Notes under the pieces: model-generated
The model's database searches: none
Told to the model about the DNA's origin: nothing
The model's input: only the letters and a program-made list of their open reading frames with translations
In this document: one piece after another, positions 1 through 8,229 of the stretch
How the letters are laid out: each line of letters opens with the position of its first letter
Position numbering within the stretch: position 1 is the first letter of the stretch
Made by a program: the position numbers and the translations under genes
NCBI GenBank assembly: GCA_964516325.1
Contig: CAZFAP010000002.1
Coordinates: 1-64,000, forward strand
DNA length: 64,000 bases
Source: CAZFAP01 sp964516325
Lineage (GTDB): Bacteria > Auribacterota > JABMQX01
Direction: 5' to 3'

Positions 1-581
1 TCATGATGGAGGCGATTGAATGGGGCGTCAGCCACACGACTCACCTCTACTGTGCCATGAGCGATTTCGTTACGTTCACGAAGCCTTTCGTCCCAAGACA
101 GGGCGGAATGGTTGAGGCGATTTTCCTCGACGACAGGCTCACGACGGAAGTTATCAGCGACGGCATCCATCTTTCCGCCGACATGCTGCGGATGCCATAC
201 AAGATCAAGGGACCGGACAAGGTGGCTATAGTTAGCGACGCCATGCGAGGGGCCGGAATGCCGGACGGCGAGTACACCTTCGGCCCGCGGGACGGGCAGA
301 AGGCTATGGTGAAGAACAGGGAGTCTCGCGTCGTAACCGGGGAGTGGCTTGCGAGCTCCACATTCCGGCTCAACGAGATGGTTCGGGTGTGTCGGCGGCT
401 TGTTGGGGCGCCGCTCCACGAGGTGGTTCGGATGGCTTCGCTCACGCCCGCGAAGATAATCAGATGCGAAGACCGGGTCGGCAGCCTTGAGAAGAGAAAG
501 CTCGCGGACATTGTCTTTTTCGATGGTGAGATCAACGTCAAAAGGGTCTTCGTCGGGGGAGAGGAATTTGCGGTCGGGTAA
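1..581 (+). CDS. nagA: N-acetylglucosamine-6-phosphate deacetylase, C-terminal part (cut by window edge)
   Basis: NagA removes the acetyl group from GlcNAc-6-phosphate in the cytoplasm, giving GlcN-6-P and acetate for amino-sugar recycling. The reading frame is open at the window edge (codons from base 3), so only about the last 192 residues are present; full NagA is near 380. Visible family signatures are HLYCAM (substrate-binding His), ISDGIHLSADMLR (second substrate His) and the IVSDAM...GAG stretch holding the catalytic Asp. The C-terminus ends in the usual KLADIVFFD barrel-closing strand. The next gene is 230 bp away, so it is probably the end of an upstream operon. The symbol is given on motif grounds; the missing N-terminal half holds the first metal-site residues. 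Confidence 0.88.
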   Translation, partial: MMEAIEWGVSHTTHLYCAMSDFVTFTKPFVPRQGGMVEAIFLDDRLTTEVISDGIHLSADMLRMPYKIKGPDKVAIVSDAMRGAGMPDGEYTFGPRDGQKAMVKNRESRVVTGEWLASSTFRLNEMVRVCRRLVGAPLHEVVRMASLTPAKIIRCEDRVGSLEKRKLADIVFFDGEINVKRVFVGGEEFAVG

Positions 582-682
582 TCCGACGTGAGGTCCCGAT
601 GATGGCGCCAAACCGCGCACGATTCGTTCTTGCCGCTGCATCCGGCGGACCTGCCCCCGTCGCCAATGCTACCGAAAAGGGA

Positions 683-712
683 TTGACGGAGGAGGGGTTC
701 ACGGGCTATCCT
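683..712 (+). promoter_or_regulatory. Possible sigma70 promoter for the Minf_1886-like gene
   Basis: TTGACG at 683-688, an 18-bp spacer and TATCCT at 707-712. This predicts transcription from about 719, some 90 bp before the chosen start at 811. The match is moderate and not tested. Confidence 0.4.
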
Positions 713-810
713 AATACTGAATAATCTCGTTGGTGAAACTACCTTTTAAGGCTGCTCAGAAGCTGACGGGATACACGAAGAGAGAGAACATTTCACGAGG
801 CGCAACGCAT

Positions 811-1179
811 ATGCCGATGTATGTGGATTTCGAAGAGGGTGTCAAGGCAATCCTCGAACGGGACAAACGGTACGCCAGGGAGGCGTACGAGTTCGTTCGG
901 GAATCCCTCGAATACACGCGTATCTGGATGGACCGGAGAGGGCACGTGAGCGGACAGGAGCTTCTCGAGGGTATCCGGAAGTACGCCCTGGAGCAATTCG
1001 GTCCCATGGCGAAGACCGTGCTCAACCTCTGGGGGGTAAGAGCGTGCGAGGATTTCGGCGCCATGGTTTTCAATCTTGTGGAGCAGAAAGTCTTCTCGAG
1101 GACTTCTCGGGATTCCATGGACGATTTCCGCAGCGGGTACGACTTCGACGAGGCGTTCGAGAAGCCTTATACAAACTGA
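811..1179 (+). CDS. Minf_1886-like conserved protein restricted to Planctomycetes/Verrucomicrobia
   Basis: A 122-residue soluble protein without signal peptide or membrane segment. It matches my recollection of the Minf_1886 / Verruc_Plancto-restricted family: an N-terminal MYVDFEEGVKAIL block, a central AYEFVRESLEYT segment, and the C-terminal GVRACEDFGAMVFNLVE and MDDFRSGYDFDEAF blocks. Its function is unknown. The start at 811 was chosen because all family-like sequence lies after it and a weak Shine-Dalgarno ACGAGG lies 10 bases upstream; an in-frame ATG at 730 would add 27 residues of unlikely sequence. It is followed by a DUF1844 gene after 54 bp. This gene is one of the better taxonomic pointers in the window. 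Confidence 0.82.
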   Translation: MPMYVDFEEGVKAILERDKRYAREAYEFVRESLEYTRIWMDRRGHVSGQELLEGIRKYALEQFGPMAKTVLNLWGVRACEDFGAMVFNLVEQKVFSRTSRDSMDDFRSGYDFDEAFEKPYTN

Positions 1180-1233
1180 CAGAAGATAGGTCCTGCACTT
1201 TCAGGCCGCGCATCCATAGGCCCCGGGGGAGAG

Positions 1234-1671
1234 ATGTCCGCATCCGAACAAGAGGAGAAGAACCACGAAGGGCGGTTTCTCGCGCTGATTTCCGGGTTGG
1301 CGAGCAGCGCCATGCAGCACATGGGGAAGATCGTCAATCCCTTGACGGGGGAGGTCGAGACGAATCTCGACGCCTCCAAAGAAGTGATTGACATGCTTCG
1401 CATGCTCAGGGAGAAGACGAAAGGCAACCTCGCCGCCCGGGAAGAGAGAACGCTCAATGCCCTTCTGAGCAACCTGCAACTGAACTACATAGACGAAGTC
1501 AAAGCGGAAGCCGCCAAGCCGAAAGAGAAGGCGGAGGAAAAAGCCCCCGAACAGAAAGAAGAGAAGGCGGCTGGGAAAGAGAGGACGCAGGCGGCGGACG
1601 CTAAAGAGGCGGCAGCCTCCCCCGAGTCGGAGAAACAAGACGAGGCGGGGAAGAAGCAGGGGGGCGAATAA
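1234..1671 (+). CDS. DUF1844 family protein with charged Ala/Glu/Lys tail
   Basis: The first about 88 residues match DUF1844: a helix with FLALISGLASSAMQHMG, then the signature NLDASKEVIDMLRMLREKTKGNL, then LNALLSNLQLNYIDEV. The rest (from about residue 90 of 145) is a low-complexity Ala/Glu/Lys tail, probably disordered or a single charged helix. The domain has no known activity; it is common in Planctomycetes, Acidobacteria and Deltaproteobacteria. A purine-rich GGGGGAGAG lies directly before the ATG with very short spacing, so the start is slightly uncertain. It sits between the Minf_1886-like gene and a peptidase gene, all co-oriented. Confidence 0.85.
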   Translation: MSASEQEEKNHEGRFLALISGLASSAMQHMGKIVNPLTGEVETNLDASKEVIDMLRMLREKTKGNLAAREERTLNALLSNLQLNYIDEVKAEAAKPKEKAEEKAPEQKEEKAAGKERTQAADAKEAAASPESEKQDEAGKKQGGE

Positions 1672-1787
1672 GGCGGCGAGGCTGTGCCTGCGGATGAATC
1701 GAGGTCTCCATGACGGAGCGCCGAGCGGGAGGGGGGCGAGGATTCGTCCAGGGGTCGGGGCGGCTCACTCGAGGTGGACTTCCGGTG

Positions 1788-3281
1788 ATGTGTCAATCTG
1801 GAGTACGCTTGCATAGGCGACCCATCGCTATATTCACTTCTATCCTTTGCATTTGGACCGTCAACCTATCCCCGGTGTCGGCCGCTTCCCCCGACGACCT
1901 TCTCCGCGAAGGCAAATACGTCGAGGCGATTGAGTCGCTCGAGCAAGCATGGCGAACGAAAGGCGGGCTTGCCCCCGAAGAGCTGAAGACCTACCTCGAA
2001 GCGTATTATCTTCATGGGAAGGAGCTACTGGCGAAAGACGATTTGAAGAACGCCAGGGCGTGCTTTCTGCGGGTCATTGGACTGGACCGCCGCCACGGCG
2101 ACAGCCACTTTCAACTCGGCGCCCTCGAGAAAAAGGCAAAGAATTTCCAGAAGGCTCTTCCCTATCTCCGCGCAGCAATCTCTCTCGGAAGCCAGCACAG
2201 CCCCGAGGCGAATACGGCAATCATAGAGATCGGGAGTGAGTTGCTCACGGCGGCAGAAAAGGCAATCAATGAGGGGCAGGTCGAGACAGCTCGCGCCTAC
2301 CTGAACTTCGTAAGCTCCAACTTCCCCGGGGAAGAGAAGAACAAAGCGATGGAGCTGGCGACGTATAAGCTGACTCCTCTCACTCTCGCCGGCGGCGAAT
2401 ACAGTCGGGCAACGCAGCTTCTCAACGCCCGCAACAAGCCGGAGGCGGTGCGAATTCTCCGGGGCATCCCCAGGACGTATCCAGACACATTTTTCGCCCG
2501 CAAAGCGAACGAGTTATTGGAGCAACTTGGGGAAAGAATCGTTCTGGTGCGGACGTCGAGCGGGCTGGAGCTTCCTCCGAACTGGAAGAGGAAAGAGACC
2601 GCGCACTTCGAGGTCTATTACGAAAAGGAGATTTTCTTCAGCCGAATTGTTCCGCGAGCCGAGCAGGTCCTTCGCCAGATATTCACAAGCCTCGACTATC
2701 CGAATTCGGAGTGGAAAAAGAAACTGAGGATTTACCTTTTCAGCAGCCAGTCCGATTGGCAGAAGTTCCTCCAGGCGAATAAGGCGGAGTCGCTCGAGTG
2801 GATGGACGCCTTTCTGATTCCGCATGCCATGGAGCTGTACCTGTACGAAACGGGAGACACTTCCTCGATGGTCGAACGCACGCTGCCGCACGAGCTGACC
2901 CACGTCGTCCACTACAGCCTGGTCGGCGACCTGAGCCACACGCCCAGATGGTTCGGGGAGGGGTTGGCTACACGGCACGAGAAGGGGAGACCAAGCGAGG
3001 CGCTCCGGGAGGTCCGGACGCTCCGCCGAAGCGACTCCTACATTCCGTTTTCGGAGCTGGTTTCCCTGGAGGATTACCCCCCTGACAGGGGAAAAATCTA
3101 TATGCTTTACCTGGAATCGGTTGTCCTTGTGGACCTCCTTCTTCAAAAATTCGGGCCGGCCAAGATTAAAGAAATCGCGCTTGCATATAAACAGCCGGTT
3201 ACTTTCGACAAGCTGGCGAAGGATGTCCTCGCGACAACGATGGGGGACCTGGAAAAACTCTGGAAACGGGCTGTCGAGTAG
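1788..3281 (+). CDS. Secreted TPR protein with C-terminal gluzincin (peptidase MA-like) domain
   Basis: Probable metallopeptidase or peptidase-derived protein, exported. The start at 1788 follows GAGGTGG at good spacing and opens a signal peptide (RRPIAIFTSILCIWTV, cleavage after PVSAA). Residues about 30-250 contain TPR-like helical pairs (LREGKYVEAIESLEQA; HFQLGALEKKAKNFQKALPYL). The C-terminal domain has HELTHVVH (HExxH, His368/Glu369/His372) and, about 19 residues on, WFGEG whose Glu391 fits the third zinc ligand of gluzincins. All three ligands are present, so the enzyme may be active. Its substrate is unknown. It is the third gene in a co-oriented run. Confidence 0.8.
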   Translation: MCQSGVRLHRRPIAIFTSILCIWTVNLSPVSAASPDDLLREGKYVEAIESLEQAWRTKGGLAPEELKTYLEAYYLHGKELLAKDDLKNARACFLRVIGLDRRHGDSHFQLGALEKKAKNFQKALPYLRAAISLGSQHSPEANTAIIEIGSELLTAAEKAINEGQVETARAYLNFVSSNFPGEEKNKAMELATYKLTPLTLAGGEYSRATQLLNARNKPEAVRILRGIPRTYPDTFFARKANELLEQLGERIVLVRTSSGLELPPNWKRKETAHFEVYYEKEIFFSRIVPRAEQVLRQIFTSLDYPNSEWKKKLRIYLFSSQSDWQKFLQANKAESLEWMDAFLIPHAMELYLYETGDTSSMVERTLPHELTHVVHYSLVGDLSHTPRWFGEGLATRHEKGRPSEALREVRTLRRSDSYIPFSELVSLEDYPPDRGKIYMLYLESVVLVDLLLQKFGPAKIKEIALAYKQPVTFDKLAKDVLATTMGDLEKLWKRAVE

Positions 3282-3382
3282 GGTACACGTAGAGCAAAGG
3301 TCAGACCCAGAAGACAGGGAAAGGACTCGGTTGTGGGTGGCGAAGGTCCTCGACAGTCCCGGGGTCCCCGGGCAGGGATGCA

Positions 3383-3451
3383 ACCGCAGAGCACGCCGAG
3401 ACCGCAGAGAGCCAGAACCATCTTCTCGGCGCCCTCGGCGCTCTCCGCGGT
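3383..3451. repeat. Dispersed short repeat, GCAGAG family (direct units plus inverted copy)
   Basis: ACCGCAGAG at 3383-3391 and ACCGCAGAG at 3401-3409, followed by an inverted counterpart ending CTCCGCGGT at 3443-3451. The whole stretch can fold into an imperfect hairpin. The same word family recurs near 15.94, 16.26 and 52.92 kb. Confidence 0.6.
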
Positions 3452-3498
3452 GAGTTCCGCCGGAAAGTGAATCCTTACAAGAGCGGAGAGATTGACAG

Positions 3499-4086
3499 GT
3501 GCAGTGGGAGATTCAAACAAGGTCGCGGCATTGCTGCAAATGCCAGAGGGAATTCCTCAATGGCGACAAGTACCGTTGCGTCCTGACCTATCGCCCCGAA
3601 TGGCGCGACGAGCCTTTCCGGCGGGATTTCTGCCGCGAATGCTGGGATAGCAGCGCGCAACCCAAACTCCTTCAAGGCGAGGAAGTCATCTCCTGGTGGC
3701 GCAGCACCGTCAAGCTGGCGCCGCCGAAGCCGAAGGAGGAGCCGATCAAGCGAAGCCTTGCCGAACAATTGCTCCGGAAATACCTCGACTCATCGGAACG
3801 AAGGTACGTCAACTTCCGCTATATTCTCGCCCTGATGCTCGAGAGGCGCCGGGTTCTTTCTCAAAAGCACACGATAGAAGAGGACTCGAGCGGCAAGACC
3901 CTCATCGTCTATGAGCACGGCAAGACCGGGGAGACGTTCATCATCCAGGACCCGCACCTGACGCTATCTCAAATCGGAGAGGTGCAGGCACAGGTCAAGG
4001 AAATTCTGGACGCCGAGCAGAAGGCCCAGGAAGAGGAGAAACAGAAGGAGCAGTCAGAAGAACAAGGTCTCGACGCTGAGCAATGA
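3499..4086 (+). CDS. Conserved hypothetical protein with two CxxC knuckles
   Basis: A 195-residue protein of unknown function, starting at GTG with a purine-rich GGAGAG upstream. The N-terminal 50 residues carry HCCKCQREF and FCREC, two Cys pairs likely to bind one zinc (treble-clef or ribbon type). The middle has a helical segment (RYVNFRYILALMLERRRVL) followed by a short beta region (KTLIVYEHGKTGETFIIQDP). The C-terminal 35 residues are Glu/Gln/Lys rich. I recall similar proteins only as hypotheticals in Planctomycetes-like genomes. Its stop overlaps a possible downstream ATG by four bases, so it is probably cotranscribed with the flavodoxin-like gene. Confidence 0.7.
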   Translation: MQWEIQTRSRHCCKCQREFLNGDKYRCVLTYRPEWRDEPFRRDFCRECWDSSAQPKLLQGEEVISWWRSTVKLAPPKPKEEPIKRSLAEQLLRKYLDSSERRYVNFRYILALMLERRRVLSQKHTIEEDSSGKTLIVYEHGKTGETFIIQDPHLTLSQIGEVQAQVKEILDAEQKAQEEEKQKEQSEEQGLDAEQ

Positions 4087-4106
4087 ATAAAAGAGGAGCC
4101 GCGGAA

Positions 4107-4550
4107 GTGAGCAAAATTCTTATCGTCTATCATTCGCAAAGTGGGAACACGAAGGCAGCGGCGGAGTTGGTCGCGGAAGGCGCCTCCGCCGTCGAAGCCG
4201 CCAGCGTCAAAATCAAGGAAGCCCTGAAAGCTGGCACGGAAGACCTCCTGAACTGCGGTGGCATCGCCGTCGGCACGCCGGATTATTTCAACTACATGGC
4301 GGGCGGGTTGAAAGATTTCTTCGACAGAACCTGCTATCCGACGGAGGGGTACGTTACGGGCAAGCCGTGCGTCATTTTCGTCACGCACGGAGGCGGCGGA
4401 AAAGCGGTCGCAAGCGTGAAGAAGCTGTGCAGGAGGTTCAAGTTCAAGATCGTCGCGGAACCGGTCCTCGTCGAGAATCGCCCTCGCGGCAAAGACAGAA
4501 AGAGGCTCAAGGACCTGGGAAAGGCGCTCGCGGAGGCGTGCAATAAGTAG
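4107..4550 (+). CDS. Flavodoxin-like FMN-binding protein
   Basis: A small flavodoxin-fold protein, about 147 residues. The N-terminal ILIVYHSQSGNTKAAAELV is the classic phosphate-binding loop for FMN (SxSGNT), followed by a GTPDYFNYMAGGLKDFFDR segment and an HGGGGKA loop typical of flavodoxin/NADPH-quinone-reductase relatives. It is likely a cytoplasmic electron carrier or oxidoreductase; the partner is unknown. The GTG start at 4107 has GAGGAG eight bases upstream, preferable to the ATG at 4083 that overlaps the previous stop. Confidence 0.82.
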   Translation: MSKILIVYHSQSGNTKAAAELVAEGASAVEAASVKIKEALKAGTEDLLNCGGIAVGTPDYFNYMAGGLKDFFDRTCYPTEGYVTGKPCVIFVTHGGGGKAVASVKKLCRRFKFKIVAEPVLVENRPRGKDRKRLKDLGKALAEACNK

Positions 4551-4590
4551 CTTAGCGCACGAATTCATGAATTTGGTCGCGTATGAACCC

Positions 4591-4625
4591 CCCCGCGGAA
4601 CGCGGGGCGGCGGACGGATTTTTTT
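4591..4625 (+). terminator. GC hairpin followed by T-run after the flavodoxin gene
   Basis: CCCCGCG (4591-4597), loop GAA, CGCGGGG (4601-4607), then a run of seven T at 4619-4625. The T-run begins 11 bases after the stem, farther than in a classical intrinsic terminator, so this is only a possible terminator. Confidence 0.35.
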
Positions 4626-4706
4626 GACGGGATAACGGGATGAACAAGATACTCCGCCTTGGAGGCGCAGCACGGGAGTCATCCGAATCATCCTGTAAAT
4701 CCTGTC
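4626..4706. repeat. Dispersed short repeat, GACAGGAT family
   Basis: GACGGGATAACGGGATGAAC at 4626-4645 and the inverted ATCCTGTAAATCCTGTC at 4690-4706. The reverse complement of the second arm is identical over 17 bases to the unit at 41360-41376, about 36.7 kb away. Confidence 0.65.
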
Positions 4707-4757
4707 GAGAAATACGTGATGGAACTTACGAATCACAGTACTTAGGAGAATGCAGAG

Positions 4758-5138
4758 ATGGAAAAGCAGATAGTTCGCCCGGCGGGAGGTCCTCCGGCGA
4801 AGGGACCGTATTCTCCTGCGGTCATCGCCGGGGATTTCGTGTTCCTTTCGGGTCAGATTCCGGTTGACTGGGAGACCGGCGAGGTCAGCCGCGGAGACAT
4901 CGCCGAGCAGGCGGAACTCGTCTTCAAGAATATCGGATTTCTCCTCGAGCAGGCAGGAAGCTCCTTTTCAAAGGTCGTCAAGGCTACAGTATATCTCGCG
5001 GACATGCGGGATTTTGGGAAGCTGAATGAGGTCTATGCCCGCTACTTCGGTCCGGACTTCCCGGCCCGAACCTGTATTCAGGCCGCCCGCCTCCCCCTCG
5101 ACGTTAAAATCGAGGTCGAGGTCATTGCGCACAAATAG
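4758..5138 (+). CDS. RidA family reactive imine/enamine deaminase
   Basis: RidA hydrolyses 2-aminoacrylate and other reactive imines made by PLP enzymes, in the cytoplasm. The 126-residue length is typical. Signatures: PAKGPYSPAVIAGDFVFLSGQIP near the N-terminus, the conserved Arg104 in FPARTCIQ that contacts the substrate carboxylate, and the C-terminal KIEVEVIA strand with the conserved Glu. The ATG is preceded by AGGAGA at nine bases. It is the last gene of the first plus-strand run. Confidence 0.92.
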   Translation: MEKQIVRPAGGPPAKGPYSPAVIAGDFVFLSGQIPVDWETGEVSRGDIAEQAELVFKNIGFLLEQAGSSFSKVVKATVYLADMRDFGKLNEVYARYFGPDFPARTCIQAARLPLDVKIEVEVIAHK

Positions 5139-5230
5139 CCACCCTTCAATAGAGACGGAGGTTCCACGACGCTGCTGACCGCTGGAGCGAGCAAAGCGCT
5201 CCATCCGGCGGAGGCTCCGGCCATGAGCGG

Positions 5231-6715
5231 CTACCAGAGGCGGAGGCGGTAGAAGGATTTCGTGCTCAGGGCGGCCGCCGCGTCAATGAAGTCCGCTTTG
5301 GGGCTGATTGGTCCCGCTGGCACGTAGGGACCGCCCGGGTCGTCGGCTCGCTCGACCCGGAAGACTTTTGCGTCCTTGCTCACCCACTCGATTCGCACAT
5401 CCCCGAACTCCTGCTCGATCGCCACGTTTATCGCGTCGGTGGTTGGCGTGGGCGGGGTGTCCTCCGTCACGAGGAAAAGGGCGTCCAGCCCGAAACTCGC
5501 CAGGTCCTCGATCGGGCCGAAAGCCTGAAGAAGTTCGAGGTTCCTGAAAATGATCGAGCCTTCGTTATTCACGACGTCGCCGGTGCTGAGGAGGTCGCCC
5601 TCGCCGACGGGGCCGAGACTCTTTGACTGAAATCCAACTTCAGTCGAGAACCAGATTTCGCCGCTCGGCCAGACGTAGAGAGCGTCAAGCCCCAGATTGC
5701 CCTGCGCGTCCACCGGTTCAAAATTCTCCAGGAGTTCCTTGTTCGTCCGGACGATAGCGCCCTTGTCGGAAAGGAGGTCTCCGCGACCGACCATGACGCC
5801 GAGGTTCTCGGAGAAGAAGTCGGTCTCGACGGAGAAGAGGATTTCCCCGTCGTCCTTCATCTGCACGGCGTCGAGTCCCACATCCGGAGACATAGGCATC
5901 ATCCCAAATCCGGCGGTCAACTCCTGGTTGGTTTGGAAAATCCGCCCACGGTCCGAAAGAAGGTCGCCGTGCTGCAAGGGGCCGAGTCTTTCGCTGAACG
6001 CGTCTTCCTCGGTGGAGAAGAGCACTTCGCCACCCGGCAGGATGTCAACCGCGTCAAGGCCGAGGGGCGGCACCATGGGCATGATGCCGAGCTTTCCGAC
6101 AAGCTCGGAATTCCTCTTCACGATGCGTCCCACGTGAGAAAGGAGGTCGCCGCCGGTGCCCGACGGTTTGCCAATGCCGGAAGTGAAACTCGACAGAGTC
6201 GAGAACCATATCTCGCGGACAGGGGCGGCAATTAAGTGCATCCAGAAGAATTGGATGGTCGTGGGCTCAATAGGCTCGGAAACCTTCATCTCAATCATGG
6301 GCCACATCCGTTCGATCGGACCTTCGCCGCTTAAGAATCTGACGACCTGAAGATCGCCGATTGTTAGCCACAGTTCCATCCGCTGGATGAGGGCGACCTC
6401 GCCGCCAATCTGATAGGTTCCTTCCCCGGTCACGTCGTATTCGGAGAGGCCAGCGCCGGCGCTAAACCTGACGCCTTTGACGTCATAGACCTTGTAGAGG
6501 GGGTTCTCCTCCCGAAACACGAGACGAAACGTCCCTCTCATGGAGAGGATTATCGGCGGGCGGCCGCAGATGGTGCAATCGTCCACAAGGAGGCTGTCGT
6601 CCAGGAGCATATAGGACATTTCCTCCTGCGCCAGGCAAGACGAAGACAAAGCGACCATCGAAGCGAACGTCAGGAAAACGAGCCAGTGGAAGTGAGCGTG
6701 CAGGATGTGTCTCAT
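5231..6715 (-). CDS. Secreted protein with four tandem beta-rich repeats of about 60 residues
   Basis: No recognised function. The start has AAGGAGGG seven bases upstream and encodes a signal peptide (VFLTFASMVALSSSCLAQ, possibly lipoprotein-like). After an N-terminal beta domain, residues about 165-425 hold four tandem units built on GLDAV/L...GEIxFSxE...LG...GDLLSxxGxI...NxEL. The C-terminal 70 residues look like an Ig/fibronectin-type fold ending in FYRLRLW, a common ending of exported PVC proteins. The repeats resemble propeller or solenoid blades often seen in secreted proteins of uncultured PVC bacteria. It has its own promoter about 190 bp upstream. Confidence 0.7.
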   Translation of the reverse strand: MRHILHAHFHWLVFLTFASMVALSSSCLAQEEMSYMLLDDSLLVDDCTICGRPPIILSMRGTFRLVFREENPLYKVYDVKGVRFSAGAGLSEYDVTGEGTYQIGGEVALIQRMELWLTIGDLQVVRFLSGEGPIERMWPMIEMKVSEPIEPTTIQFFWMHLIAAPVREIWFSTLSSFTSGIGKPSGTGGDLLSHVGRIVKRNSELVGKLGIMPMVPPLGLDAVDILPGGEVLFSTEEDAFSERLGPLQHGDLLSDRGRIFQTNQELTAGFGMMPMSPDVGLDAVQMKDDGEILFSVETDFFSENLGVMVGRGDLLSDKGAIVRTNKELLENFEPVDAQGNLGLDALYVWPSGEIWFSTEVGFQSKSLGPVGEGDLLSTGDVVNNEGSIIFRNLELLQAFGPIEDLASFGLDALFLVTEDTPPTPTTDAINVAIEQEFGDVRIEWVSKDAKVFRVERADDPGGPYVPAGPISPKADFIDAAAALSTKSFYRLRLW

Positions 6716-7072
6716 GCGAGTGCCCTCCTTTGTCGGAGATTACCGTGGCCCTCCTTTGCAGCGAACGGGAAACCTCGTTCGCGGTCAGCCCACTATAGTG
6801 AACGGAATTGACGCCATCGCACGTTCCTACGAACGAACGAGTCCGCACGGCTGACACAGTGGAATCGGAGCGCGAGCGTTTTCGTTCCCGCTCAACGGCG
6901 TAAGTATAGCCGCGCCCGGAGCAACTGTCAACGCCGCGCGAGTGCTATCGTTAGTCGCGATAACACCGCGTCCGAGCGGCGCCCCCGTGTGGATCCCGGT
7001 CCGACACCGCCAGACGCCACTACCAGCGCCAAAAGGCGCAGCAGTGCCTGTTCGTCCGAGGGATCGCTTTCG
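6716..7072. other. Intergenic interval with promoter and leader of the repeat-protein gene
   Basis: No gene was recognised. It contains the minus-strand promoter at 6903-6931 and a leader of roughly 180 nt that carries a second Shine-Dalgarno-like AAAGGAGGG (about 6741-6749) besides the one serving the start. Confidence 0.5.
6903..6931 (-). promoter_or_regulatory. Near-consensus sigma70 promoter for the repeat protein
   Basis: On the minus strand: TTGACA (6931-6926), 17-bp spacer, TATACT (6908-6903). Predicted start of transcription is near 6896, giving a leader of about 180 nt before the ATG at 6715. Confidence 0.7.
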
Positions 7073-8068
7073 TCACTCGGCCTTCAAGGGCACAAGCCAG
7101 ATGTTGCGATAGGAGACCGGATTGCCGTGGTCCTGAAGCAGGACTCGTCCCGATGGCGCCCCCGCACGAGTCGGGTGAAACTCCTCGTAAGTCTTCATCC
7201 CGTTGTGAAAGACGGTGATGCTGGCGGCTTTGACGAGCTTTTCCTCGTTGTCGAATCTCGGGGCGATGAACGTTACGTCGTAGGTCTGCCATTCGCCGGG
7301 CGGCAGGCAGGCGTTGACGAGGGGAGCAGCCTGCCCATAGAAGGCGCCGCAATCGTGCCTGCTCGGTTTCAGCCCGAAAGAATCGAGGACCTGAATCTCG
7401 TTTCCGCCGGGGAGATAGACGCCGCTATTGCCGCGAGCTTGACCGCGCTCGGTGGGCATGAAAGGCGTGCAGAATTCGACATGCAATTTGAAATCGCGGA
7501 ATTGCTCCTTCGTGTGAATGTCCCCGCTGTCGGGCTTGACTTCCATCGCATCGCCGACGAGCTTCCACGGGCTCGGGTTGCCGTTCCGGGTTTCCCACCT
7601 GGACATGTCTTTCCCGTCGAAAAGAACAATGGCCCCTTCCGGCGGCTTCGCGCTGAGAGTGGGGGAGAGCTTCAGGACTCTTTTCAGCTCAACCTTACCC
7701 TGATTGTCCTGACCGGCGTAGCGGCCGGCGAACTTGCCCCCGGCTATCTCGCAGGTAAGCTCGTGGACTCCGCCGTTTTCCGGGCCGACGTCAATCGAGC
7801 CTTTGAGGACGACCTTCTCGCCTTCGACTTTTCCTCGCATCTCGCCCTGGACGGGCTGAGCCTCCCCGATGTCTGCCGAAATGACGACGCGATAACTGCC
7901 TTTCCCCTCCGCGATGATTTGTGCCGAGACAGTCCCCTCTCCCATCACGTCGCCGACCCAGCGGCCTTCCCAGTTGCCCATGACGGTGTCAGGGGCTTCG
8001 GCGGCACGGACGGAAAACGCGACGGTCAATAGAGAGAAGACGACAAGAAATTTGACGCTGCGTCTCAT
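7073..8068 (-). CDS. Exported DUF1080 / 3-keto-disaccharide hydrolase domain protein
   Basis: DUF1080 proteins have a concanavalin-like beta-sandwich; characterised relatives cleave 3-keto-glycosides after an oxidoreductase has oxidised C3. Here residues 1-23 are a signal peptide (VVFSLLTVAFSVRAAEA). Residues about 30-125 form a small beta-rich domain (GNWEGRWVGDV...) often seen ahead of DUF1080. Residues about 135-331 show the domain: GAIVLFDGKDMSRWE, FKLHVEFCTPF, GNSGVYLPGGNEIQVLDSFG, CGAFYGQAAP, WQTYDVTFIAPRF, and the closing GRVLLQDHGNPVSYRNIWLVPL. The GGAGGGAC before the ATG supports the start. Placement outside the cytoplasm fits the many Tat-exported Gfo/Idh/MocA enzymes farther along. 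Confidence 0.88.
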   Translation of the reverse strand: MRRSVKFLVVFSLLTVAFSVRAAEAPDTVMGNWEGRWVGDVMGEGTVSAQIIAEGKGSYRVVISADIGEAQPVQGEMRGKVEGEKVVLKGSIDVGPENGGVHELTCEIAGGKFAGRYAGQDNQGKVELKRVLKLSPTLSAKPPEGAIVLFDGKDMSRWETRNGNPSPWKLVGDAMEVKPDSGDIHTKEQFRDFKLHVEFCTPFMPTERGQARGNSGVYLPGGNEIQVLDSFGLKPSRHDCGAFYGQAAPLVNACLPPGEWQTYDVTFIAPRFDNEEKLVKAASITVFHNGMKTYEEFHPTRAGAPSGRVLLQDHGNPVSYRNIWLVPLKAE

Positions 8069-8229
8069 GGGAGTCCCTCCAGTTCAAGGTTTGCCCGAAT
8101 GGTTCACACACTCACGATTCGAGGAAAAGCATAGGGAATCGAATCGCATAAGGCAAGCGAGCATTTTGGAACGCCGGAGCCAGCCGAGCAGGCGGCTCGG
8201 CGACGATTCCCGTTAATCAGGTCAAGCGA

